Assembly (NCBI GenBank): GCA_023079485.1
Contig: CM041086.1
Location: 17,678,401-17,742,400 of the forward strand
DNA: 64,000 bases
Direction of reading: 5' to 3'
Origin: Archilochus colubris
Lineage: Eukaryota > Chordata > Aves > Apodiformes > Trochilidae
The position numbers and the translations under genes are program-made. The notes beneath the pieces were generated by a model, which saw only the letters and a program-made list of their open reading frames with translations, made no database searches and was not told where the DNA came from. Below, one piece after another: positions 22,701 to 34,231 of this stretch. Positions within the stretch are counted from its first letter, which is position 1. Every line of letters starts with the position of its first letter.

Positions 22701-25700
22701 CAGCAATCTGGAGTGGTGTGCAGCTTCAGAGAGCCAAATCCCTCCACCTGACTGCATACAGATTTGGGCACGTGGCATTCTCAGGTAGTTTCTTATTGCT
22801 CCAGTTACTGCATGGACAGAGACAGACCTCTGCTGCTCACAGATCTGCCTGCCCACTCTGACTCAGATCCAGGGTATTTTATTGCTGCTTTGAGAATTCT
22901 GTCTAAAAATTCCCTGGCGTTTATTCAAAAAGAGTGCCAGTAGCCTGAAACTCAACTCATTTCCTTTACTTCAAACCACGAAGCTCATCAATAGCAATCT
23001 CAGACTCCAGCAGAGAACACAAAGGCATTTTGGATTTGACACCCTTGATAGTCCTGTGGTAAATAGGTCGTTTCTAATACAATAGCAGTAATAACCCCCA
23101 GTGTGTGAATTTAGAGTTAGAAATGCTGCTGCTTGTGGTCCTTTCTCTCGGGCAGCAGGGATCATTTCTATGCCAGAAGAATGATTTAGGTAATATTTGC
23201 TTGTTGCTGTATGGGATGAATGAACATCTTATCCTAGCTTTGTGTCTGGGCATGGACAGACGCTCCCATGCATCTCTCTGGTTACTTTTATTAACAAATG
23301 TGAGCTCAAAAGCCAAGGTGAAACCCAGGAGATGACTGCTGCTTGTCCTCTGTCCTCTGCAGGCTGGAGCTCTAACCAGTTATCTGGAGCCTTTTCCCAG
23401 CAAGTTGCTCTCTCAAGAGCTTTTGTGGTTTCTCCAGCAGGAACCTCAGATCTGGTAGAGGGACACGAAGGGGCCAGTTTTACCTTTAAAGTCGAGGTTT
23501 AATTTTTTCTGTTAAAAAAAATGTGTTTCGACAGTTTGTCACATTGGCTTAGCCTGCCATGTCGTGGGCAGTGAAGTGTTAGGGAGGAGAAGCAGAAAGG
23601 ATTTTGATGAAGGATCAAGTCAACTCACTCATGTTTTTTAAGCATCCCCTGTGCTGCCCTTGGTCCACGCAGACGCCCGCCCGCTCCTCTGGCTCTTGAC
23701 TCCAGGAGAGCTTCTGGAGGTGCTGAGAGAATTGCCAGGCAGGGTTTGGAGAGATGCGGGGAAAAGTTTTTTGCTGGAGGGTTGTGCTTTGCAGCAGAGA
23801 AGTGGTGCCAGCTCCTCCTGAACCCAAGTCTCCCTCGGGTTTATTTTTGAATTGAGGAGGAGGGCAGGAGGCAGGGAGCATCATCAGGTGTTTTTATAAC
23901 TATGGAGAGTGGGGAGGGCAAAGTCTTGGTGTCACAACAGACCCTGAGTCTCCATCCTCAGGTTCCAGAAAAGCCCAAAGCCAGTCTCTGTCCTGTTATT
24001 ATTTTTTTTTTTCACTAGAAAAACATTTAAATATTTTACCTTCATTCTGCTGCTGAATCAACTGTGAGAACTACAAAAGCTAATGGATTGCTATTTTTAT
24101 ATCATATCCTAATGAAGCTCAGGTTAAGAGTTTTTCCCCTGTATGGTTGGCTAAAACAAGGTGGGAACAGTTCAGAAGGAGAGGAGGAGGGAGCGAGATG
24201 CTGAGTGCTTTGCAGCGTGTGTGCGCTTTGGAGCAAACGTGCCCTGCCTGAGCGGAGCAGAGCAAGAAGAGAAGTGTTTATTCCTACAGAAATGGGCTTC
24301 TCTGGGGGGAACTGTGGCACAGGAGGAAGGAGGGAGGCAGCAGTGGTGTCAGGACTGGGCTGCTGGCTCTGGTTTCTTGGCGGGGAGGCTGAGAACAGAA
24401 CCCTTGGCCACCAGCGCCGTCTCGCTTGCGCTCTGTAAAGCATCCCCTTGGACTTGGCAGGGTTCAGGCCCTCCATCAAAAGTTCATTAATATGTTCAGT
24501 TAGAAACACATGGCTGCATGCAGCCAGTGAGCAAACACTGGGGAGAGGAACAGCATGGCCCAGAGTAGATCAGAGAGAGAGAAAAAGTGTTTAAGTGTCT
24601 TTACTGGAGAAAGCTGCAAGGAGAGCACAGGGAGTGGGGTGGGCTCGGGGCTGACCTGCACCCACACAAGAATTTTAACCACAGGAGGTGAGCCCGAGAC
24701 TCTGCAGTGGTTGGAACCTCCTGAAAACCTCTAAATGTTCACAGGGCTCTGTGCTCAGGCTGGTGCTTGCTGCTCAGCACCAAAATGAAAACCAAACATA
24801 AAGTCTCTGTATCTGATAGCAGGTTCTCCAGCAGAGATTTGGCCTCGCTGCTCTGAGGGCTGTGCTGGGATCAGCCTGCTAGGATTTGGTTTGCAGCTAT
24901 GATGAAATCAGAAATTAGATCTGGGGTTGTGTGTGGAGCAGCCCGTGTGAGCTGGTTGTTTCAGAAACTGCTCCTAAACTGCTCGAATGCTTCTGAAAGA
25001 GGCAAATTAAAGGTCTGGGGATTTGACATTTTCTTTCATAATAAAAGAGAGGGAGTAATCAACGTACAGAGCTGGTGAGTGATTTTATTAATTTGCTGAG
25101 CTGCAGTGCTGTCATGCAGGGGAAAATAAGACATTGGTTTTTATTTGTGAAACATGAGTGGGGAAAGTGAAGTATAAATCAGAAAGAAGCAGCATTGGCT
25201 TAGGTTTTCCAGCTGCTGGTCTGAGCTAGCCCACGGGACCTGAAGACCACAGGTCCTTCAGCATCCCCCCATGCATTTTGGGATTATTAATGTGCAATTC
25301 ATGCACCTCAGAGGAACCAGGTGTGATATTTCAGTACTTGACTGGTTGTGTCATTGGTTTGACCTCCTTTGCAGGGGACACACAGAGGGGATGCACTTGC
25401 AGTGAGGAAAAAACAAGGGAAAGGAGGAGTTGCCTTCAGGTAACAGACGATCTGTAGAAATTTGTCCTCTTAAAAGGGGCCCAAATATAAAACAGTGTTT
25501 TATAGTGCCTGTAAAAAAAAAAAAAAAAAAGCTGTTAATAAAATGCATCTGGAAGGTATGGAAAGAAAGATGAAATTTTACAGCCCTAACAGACAGTAGA
25601 TGAAAAGTGTAAATCCAGCTGCAGCTGGTTGTGCCTGGAAAGCATTTAGTGTTTGACCCCAAGTAATGTTGCAGGTTCAGTCCAACCAGATACCCCCCCA

Positions 25701-28700
25701 CCATAATTCCTGTCCCTGTTTGAAGACAGAGTTATCAAGGCCCAGGACAGAACTTCTTTGAGCCCAAGACATTCCCTCTTGGATCCATCAGGAAATTGGG
25801 GCAGCGCAGCCTTGGGCTGCTGTGGGTACAGGATGTTTGGGATCACAACAGGGCTTGGGGCTGTCAGGGAAACAACAGCATTTCTGTAAGGGTGGGGAAA
25901 GGGAAAAAAGGGAAGGGTGAACCACTTGGATCAGTTCAGAACAAGCTTTATGGGGAACACGAGCCTACGCACACGCAGATTTATGGAAAAAGGCAAGGGA
26001 AGGTGGGCAGAGGGGTCATGTGTGATGCTAGGGTTTGTCTTCTGATGCCATGAAGTCTAGCAGGGTCCCAGGATGGGTTATTTTAGCTTCTCAGGAATGT
26101 AAAGAGCTTAGAACATTAGGAAAGCAGAAAAAAAAGTAGATGGCACCGAGTTAGTATGGAAAACAGTGAACTCTCACACATAGGAGGCACAAAACCCGAC
26201 AGCTGGAGAGGCAGCTGTGTCTGGGATAAAAGCTCATGACTGAGGCTTCCCTGGATCACAGGAGCTGTGTTTGGGCTTAGAGCCTTTTAAAAACTGAAGC
26301 TGGAAAATCTGGAAGAAATAGACTTTTTATTTGCTCCCTGTTTCGAACCTATAAAACTGGAAGTCATAATACCCTGTAAAACCTTTGAGGCAATTTGGGA
26401 ATGCAGCGTTCCTTATTAAACTCCCTGCGTTTCAGAGGCTTCTTATGTCTCCATAGCAGGGCAGGGGAATGACCTCTATAATGTTCAACAGGATACTTGA
26501 AAAATGGAGACCAATTTAACAAGACTAGCTGCTGCCTTGGTGCTCCAGCTTTTCCATTTCTCCTCTGGCTACAGTTAAGTTCTTAATGGTCTAACTGAGC
26601 CATTTAGTTGCTTAAAAAGAGGTGGTTGTGCTTTGGCCAGAAGGGACTAGTTTGTGTGAGCATGTTGCTGGCCAGAGCCTGCACACTACTAAATACTTGG
26701 GCAGGCAACCAAGCTGATTGTCCACCCCAAGTGTCTCCTTGTCTTTCCTCCTCCTCCAGCCAGGCTGGAGCTTGGGTTGCTCTGGGATCATTAAGGTGTA
26801 AATCCTCTGCCAGGCAGCACTGGTCCCACTTGCCCAGGCTGGTGGTAAATATCTGCAATTGCTGCAGAAAACTGGTGATGGCATTTCTGTGCCATGAACA
26901 CAGGGATGAAAGAGACTGAGGGGTTGGATCTTGGTGGCAGAGAGGTTTTGGAAGTGTGTGCACTGTGTCTTGGGGGCCTTCGTTATATTCCGGGTAAAAC
27001 TCTTAAGCAAGGAATGGTTGATGGCCAAGAACTGACTGTCGTGGGACCTTCACCCTGCTTGCTGGCTTTCCCAAAACAAGGCACACATGCTTCTGCCCAT
27101 GAATTCTTTGTGTCAGTGTTTGCAAATGAATGAAATCAACAGAAGCTTCAAAGCTCTGTTGCTAATTTTCCAAAACATGGCTGAAAGAAAGAGAATTTAA
27201 CTCAGGACATTAAAAAAAAAAAAGAAGAAAAAAAGAAAAAAAAAGCAAAGAAGGAAATTCCCTCCAGGTTTCACTTCAAGAATTACTCTGATGTATCAAC
27301 TGCCCACGGTTTTCTCTGCAAAACATCCCTTGGGTCCCTCTCAGTCTGGTGTTATTTCCAGCACTGAGATTGGGGAGTGGAGATGCAGCAAACCAAACCC
27401 CATTTTTTGCAGGAGCCTTGCAGCCTTCCTGGGGAGAGAGCACCCAGCTGGGGGGAGCGGATGGGGCTGCCACCTCCTTTGCAAACTTATAACCCTTACG
27501 GTGTCGAGCAGCAGCATTTAAAAATAACAGAAAGGAATCTGCCTATACAAGGCACAAATAAAAAGAGGATGGTTGAGATAACAGTAATTTAAAGACTCTT
27601 GTTGCTGCCTCGGGCACTGCAGTGAAAGGAGTTGCACCTGCACAGCAGTTTCCCCAGGGACAGCAGGTGCTTTCCTTATTGTCCAGTGGGGGGAATCCAG
27701 GTCGCATTTTCATTTTCTTGAGTTTCTTTAGGGTTTTTTGTTAGTTTCTTCATTTTTCTTTAGCATTCTTAGGATCGTTCTGTGCTCCTCAGCCCTGCTG
27801 TACTTGATGTGGAGCAAGTCAGGGTTTGTGGAGGAGAGGTTTTGTTGTGTTGAGGAATAGGAATAGTTGTGTAATAGGAATTTAATAATTCCTATTAAAA
27901 ATCCGGGTGGTAAAGAGAAAAGGAGTTTCTGTCCTGGTTGAAGCAAGGAATGTGGGATGACAGGCTGTAGCATGAGAAGCCTGAAGCACTTGGAAGCTTG
28001 AAATGCAAGGCAGGAGTTGATGTGTCTGAGACCTGGTGAGCTGTGTGCAGACCCCTGCATCATCTTTTAGGCACCGCAGAGAAACTTGAGGGGTTTTTTG
28101 GGGAGGAAACCATAGCCAGGCAGTGCCAAGTGATGCTTTGCAGCCCTGCTCCGAGCTGCTGGGCCTCAGGGCTGGGGTGCTTGCCTTGAGACTGGAAGAC
28201 CTTTGGGATGGATTTTACTGTTTTGCCCGGGTTTGTATGGTGAGAGTAGCACCGCACACTGGGTACGTCCGAAGCGAGCTCCCGCACAGTTGCCTCGTGT
28301 GCATGCGTGGGTACAAACCTGACTTTCCCAACAGAGCTCTGCCAATAAGAGCCCCACATCTTCTGGTGCAAGGCAGTGCTTAAATTAAAGCTGCTGGAGA
28401 AGAGACTGGTAGGAAGAGCAGGAAGCAGAGAGGGGAGATAAGGAGAGCGCTGAGCCGCAGAGCTGTCGGCACGCAGCTGAGCTGCAGCTCCCAGCTTGGG
28501 TGGCATCACGTCTGCTCTCTGCCTGCCTGAGACTGGGGGCTTAGGGGGGTGAAGGAACCAGCAGAGCATCCAATCTGGTGAAAATAAGGAGGGATTAAGT
28601 AGTGAAAGAAGGATCAGGAGGGTTTTTTCATCTCTTCTATCCAGGAGGTTTGCAGCACAGGCACCCCGGAGGTTGATGGAGACACTCAGTGAATCTAAAA

Positions 28701-31639
28701 GACACAGAAGTGGTGGTGAAGACAGAGCTGAGGAGGGATGGCAGGGGGGTTCTTTGGGGCACGTGGCTGGTTTTGCTGCTCTGTGTTGCCTTTATCTGTG
28801 TTTTGCTGCTCTTTCACCAGGCATGTTCTTTGTCCCCTGGGGCTGGTTTTGGTGGTGTTTAACATTTTTGGGTTGGTGTTAAACATTTTGGGTTTACCTG
28901 AGCAAAAATCACTCTTCTAGAAGAGAAGGACAGGCTGTAGGTCTTTCCCCAGTTCATTGAGGTCCACTTTGCAATAGCCCAAACAAACAGAAGCACTCCT
29001 CAACTAGCCAGCTTTGCAATGGTGACACATGGGAAGAGGATTTCTCCTTGGATGCAGATCCTCAAATCCCTTCTGAGAAACCAAAACAGCTGCGTTGTGT
29101 CAGGTCACTTGAGCTGAAGGACTGCTGAATTGCTGTTGAAGGCCCCTCTAGCTTCTGCTTTCCTCTTCTGTTTTAAACATTTTGTTTCTGTTTTAAACTT
29201 TGCTCAGCTTGCCTTGGCCCTTCCTTTGGGCCAGGTCCTGGCCTCAATCACAGCGTTAAATCTGGGGTAACTGCTCTGTGGGTGGGACACAAAACTGGCT
29301 CCAAAGATGACTGTGGAGTATGTCTAGAGCAAAGCTTTGTGGTGGATACACTTGGCCCCCGGGTTCATGAATTCAGTGTTGGATTTGAGAGGCAGAAGCA
29401 CACACCTGCACAAACCACTGAGCAAGCTTACAGATTTTTATAATTATTTGCTGGTACTTTGCATACAAAAGGCATATGATAAAGTCCATAACCCCTGCTT
29501 TGTTTAATAGGGAATGATACAGTCTGAAACATGGGGACACAGCTGGGTGCATGAGTGTCTCTGTGGGTCTGTACCTCTGTGTTTGCATGGGAGTGCAGAG
29601 GATTTGTCATGCATGTCTGTGGACCTCTGTGTGTCTGCATGTCTGTTAGAAATTGTTCCTTTTGTCAATGTGGAATACTGCACATGGCTTTGTTCTTTTA
29701 TGATTGGTAAGAGGAGAATCAAGTTTGGCTTGGATACTCACAGAAATGACTGGGAATCATCCAAGTGTAATCATATCTTTTCTAAAATCTGGATGACCTC
29801 CCTTCCTTGTTTCTTTTGATTCTTGGTCTCTCCCTGATGTTCTTCCCTCTCTCAGAAATCTTGCTGGAGTAGGTAACCCAATCCTTGCCTGGGCTGAGAA
29901 GACCCAATCCTAATCTCATTCACACTCCCATAAACCCAAACCAACATCTATATGAAACTGGGAAATCAAGCATATTGACACTGATTTCCCAACTCTGCTG
30001 GTGGTTTCTGCATTCCTGGCTGCTTGAAACTGGACTGAGGGCTATTAATTCAGGAAACAACAACTGGATCTTGATGGGGATGTACTGACCTTCAGCCTTC
30101 CTTGATGAGAAGATCAGCTCAGTGCCCTCAGCTGGAGGAAAGCCAGTGAGCTCCCCTGGGGCTGCTTCTTCTGACACAAACTGTCTGCCTGGAAGCTGAG
30201 TCCCTCTTGTTTCAGGTTGCCCGTTTACCTGAGTTTTGGAAACCAGCCTTGGTTTAGCATTTTGTTCCTTGCTGTGTTTGTGCCTTCGCAGTGCCCTGGA
30301 GTTACTTAACAGGAAAAAAAAAAAGTTGCTGAAGAAACATCACTCTGTGCAAGAAAGTTTCTGGAGCTTTTAGCACAAGCCACAAATGTTTTTCCTCCTT
30401 CAGGGTATTTTGAGGAGAGATTTAAGCTTGATGGGGATGCAAGAGAAAGCTTGGAAGTATGGAAAATGTTTCCATCTTTCTTAAGTGCAAAAGTAAGGAT
30501 TTATTCAAAAGGAGAAGAGAATTCTGCGGGTGGGGTGCTAACAGGAAGGGGAAGGATGGAGAAACTTGGCAGTGGGTATCTTTTTCAGCTTTATTTCTTC
30601 AATGATTTTGTTGAGCTCAGTTTACTTAATATGGATACCCCTGGAGAAGCTGAACCCCCTCACACATCCTGCTCCTGTGAGCCTGAGCATCCCTTTCTTG
30701 TTTTAAAATACAGAGCAGGTTATTACTTGTTGCCCAGATGTGCTGAGCTGTAACAACTGCTGAAGCCAAGGTGTGATGCTGGTGTGAACTGGAGGGTCTG
30801 CTGGTGTGGGAACAAATCCTGTCCTGGAGCAGAAGGAGGTGCTTTGAGGTGGGATTGTTGGGCACGGCTGGTGGGAAACCACTGCTCCAGAGCACCTCTG
30901 GCTGCTTCTGGGAGAAACGAGAGGATTTCCTGTAGAAACGGGATCTGGGCTGGTTCCCTGTCCAGGCAGCTTTGATCTGAGTCCTGTGCATCCTTCTGGA
31001 GCAAAATAAGGTGAAAAAGGTTAAAAAAAGCCAGGTCTGGCTTCCTCCTTCCTAGTGCAGCACTTGTGGGGGCAGTGGGGAGGTGGCTCTGAGGTCAGGC
31101 TCTGCCTGGGCTCTGCTATTTTAGTGGCTGGAATAGCCACATTTGGGCTTCTTCCAGTAAGTGTGGGAGGTGGGGGGAGTCTGCCTTGGTGTGACAGGCT
31201 GAGGAGATCTGCTGGTAAGTGCCTGCTCTTGCATTCCTCAGGAGCTGGCTCAGCAAGGTGTGACAAATCCCTGCTTTTATTTCAGGTTTTGTTTGCTGGG
31301 GGAAGCTGTGATTTTGTTCTGCTGCTGAAAAACCTTCATTACTCTGGGGCTGAGACGTTGGGTCTAATTTTACCCAGATAGTGAAAACTGCCTATTTAAA
31401 GAGGTGGTTCAAGCCTTGATTTTTCTGCTTCTTATATTAGCAGAGAAGAACATGGAATATTACCAGGGTAACCAAATAACCAGGCAGCAGATTTGAGGGA
31501 ACTAGCAGCACGGGACAGCAGGGAGCAGTGTGTGGCTCCCAGGGAGGGCAGTGCCTGCTGCAGCCTTCTGTGGTGCAGACTGGAGGGGGACTGAGCTGTA
31601 GGAGGGTGATCAAAGCCTGGGGATGAGCTGACAGTGGGG
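13709..31639 (+). other. ARHGEF9: ARHGEF9 intron 1, middle part
   Basis: Non-coding as far as I can tell. AT-rich stretches at about 14640-14960 and 17980-18290 look like conserved regulatory DNA; the second contains TTTGCATATGCA, an octamer-like site. A locally CpG-rich stretch with a CCAAT word is at 28200-28520. Poly(A) runs occur at 25514-25531 and 27211-27243 (interrupted). Many ORFs of 60-180 codons exist on both strands, but none shows splice-bounded conservation-like features. Confidence 0.6.
28200..28520. promoter_or_regulatory. Weak candidate for an intronic promoter
   Basis: CpG dinucleotides are clustered compared with the surrounding intron. There is a CCAAT box (GCCAATAAG at 28341-28349), an AT-rich TAAATTAAA at 28381-28389, and a GC-rich purine stretch after it. 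No first exon with a start codon and donor was found downstream, so this may simply be an enhancer or chance. Confidence 0.18.
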
Positions 31640-31870
31640 TATGGCCAGAAAAAAGCAAGGTATGATCCAAGGATGTATTAGAAGATGAATTTCCAGTAGA
31701 GATTTATGCTGCTGTACCAGACAGTGGTGCAGCCTCACTTGGACTAGGGTTGACTGTTCGGTTGCCAAAATTCCAACAAAAATGAATTTGAACTGGAACA
31801 GAGACAAGGACAATTGGGAGAATGGAGGATCAGTCCATGAAGGGGAAGCTGCAGAGTGCCATGTCCAGCA
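31640..31870 (+). repeat. Degraded LINE relic (end of reverse transcriptase region)
   Basis: Around 31709-31755 the plus strand reads Leu-Leu-Tyr-Gln-Thr-Val-Val-Gln-Pro-His-Leu-Asp, then a stop. This resembles the LYR.LVRPHLEYC motif near the end of bird CR1-type LINE reverse transcriptases. The downstream bases (aacagagacaaggacaattggg) also fit old LINE sequence. Stops and frameshifts show it is dead. Family assignment (CR1 or L2) is uncertain. Confidence 0.38.
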
Positions 31871-34210
31871 GTGACTGAGCAGGAGCAGAGATGGGCTCCA
31901 CAAACACTCTGAGGCCAAAGACTTGCTGGACAGAACAACTGCTTAAGATGAAGGATGGGAGGATGAGGAGGTATTGGGTGCAACACCCAGGCTTTTCATT
32001 AGAGGGTGGTTTCTGATCATCAGGCAGGAGCATGGCGGTGGAGCAGGGGTAAAAACCCAACAGGATGGAGGCTGGAGAGCAGAGATCTCTCCAGGTGGAG
32101 TCATGGCAGCAGGAGTGTGTACACAGCTCACACCCATCTTGTGTGAACACTTAGTGGCCCCAGGCTTGGAGCCTGCCATGGCTTATTGAAAATCAGTGCC
32201 TGGGGCTGATCACATGCCTTGACTTTTTTCCACCCCCGACCTCTTTTCCTTCACTTTGGTTCCTACCAGAGTCCTAAAATTGTCTTTGCTAAAACCTCAG
32301 GGAAATGGGAGCCAGCCCTCAGACTTGTATGCAGAATAATTAGTCCAAATGTCCAGGTCTTTAGAAGGTTTTCCAACTTTTATTCAGTAGAGACATTGAA
32401 GCCTCCATCGAAGGAGCAAATGTGGCTTCCCCATCTTCTGGCTCTGCACCTGTTGCAGGGCTCTGGTCCATGTCCTGCCAACATGGTAAATCCTGTGGTG
32501 TTAACTCGTGTTGCTGGGTTTCCATGGCAACCCTTTTGCTAATTAACACACGGTAGTGAAGGGGAAAAAAAGAAATCTGTCCTTAATGATGAATTAATTT
32601 GACAAGATTGCTATGGTAAGAAGAGTTCTGAAGAGACACTCTGAAGGTGTATGGTGGGAATGTGAGCACACTCGTTGTTATAAGGAGAATAACTGGGAAA
32701 AAGGAAAATATGTCTGTGTGATTCTGACCTTGCAGCATTCAAACTGAAGTCTTTCTCACAGTTTGGAGAGGGTCTGCATTTCAGATGAAAAAAATTTATC
32801 CTTAAAACTGTCTAAGAGCATCACTCCAATAGTTACTCTTTTTTCCTTTTTTTTTTTTCTTGGTGAGTCATCTTTTTTCAGCGTTAGAGAGATTAAATAA
32901 AAGCCATTAAATGCATGAAAGAATTAGAAAATTCACATTTAAAAACGGCATTGTTTTATGTCAGGAAAAAATACCCAGTTCCTCCTGACTCCTCCCCAGT
33001 TTCAGCCCACTCTGCTCTGTCTTGCTCTAATTCCCGCAGCAGCTCATGTGGAAATGGGCAGGGAGCTGCTCCAGAACTGACCCCCAGGAAACCCCAGATG
33101 CAGTTTGGTGTTTTGACATCTGAAAGGGGCTCCAGAGCAGCTCCTGAGCACCCAAGCCCTGGCCTTGGCAGCACATTAGCAAAAGTCAATCAGGAGTGAG
33201 AAAAGCAGCAAGTTTCTGATGTGTGTGTGTGGGATGGGTCAGGACTGTGGATTCCCAGCAGTGGCAGCAATTAAGCTCCTGTAACACTTGGTGCACAAGG
33301 CAATGGGTTAAGTCACAGCATCCTGGCTAAGATTTTACTTGGATAATTGTACTCAGCCTTCCCCAATCCTCCCCTCCTGCAGGTTTAATGAAGCAGAGCT
33401 GTGGCTCACAAAATCCTGCGTTGCATGGACCACAACCTAAAGAGGGAATTTGGTGGGGACTCATCATCCTGCTGGGGCTCTGGTGCCTGCCTCCTGTCCT
33501 GTTGTGACTGCAGCAATTACTGACAGGGAAAGGTGGTGTTAGGGGAAGTGTAGGTGTAGCTTAGCTGCTGTTTAATGAGATTTCATGTTTGCAGCACCAG
33601 GCTGCTAACCAGCTGCTCTGCAAATCCTCCAGCAAGCTCCCTGTGAATCCTGTACCCCCAGCCAGAGCCTGCACACTGGATGGCAGCCCCTGTGGGGACG
33701 AGGTGCTGCAGTGGTTCTGTTGGTGGAGAAGGGAGAGGGGAGGTGGGAGGTTGCACAGCTCCTCCTGGTCCCCGTGGCCACTCAGGAGCAGCCCTGGGAT
33801 GGAGGTCTGGAGGATTCATCTGCTGAGCTTGTCCTCTGCCCAGCCCTGCCTAATGCTCTGCTGCCTTCACCCCCAGAGCTCTTGGGGCTCTGCTGCTGCT
33901 GTTTGAGGTTTCAAACCATGTGCAGCAGGGAGGGCTCCAGGGCAGAGCAGTTGTGCAGTGGGTGCTGGGGGGGGGTCATCAGTGGGTGCAGTCGGGGAAA
34001 TTGTGGCTTTGGCTGCCATGGTGCATACACCCAGAGTCTCCTTCTGTGAATCTTGCATTTGGGGAACGTCTGGATAGTTACACAGTTACACGTCTGCACC
34101 CACCATTCTTCAGGGGTTGGTGAGGTCTCCTTCTCTCCTTCCATCCTACCAGGCTCTGTGCTGCCCTCCTGCTCTCCCTGTCCTGCTACAGCTCTTGTGC
34201 TGCTTCTTCC

Positions 34211-34231
34211 TTTTTTTTTTTTTTTTTTTTT
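34211..34231. repeat. Poly(T), 21 bases
   Basis: An uninterrupted homopolymer in intron 1, with no recognisable retroposon next to it. Confidence 0.9.

Noticed and set aside
25514..25531. Poly(A) run as tail of a processed pseudogene
   Set aside because: No gene-like sequence upstream and no target-site duplication evident; an isolated homopolymer.
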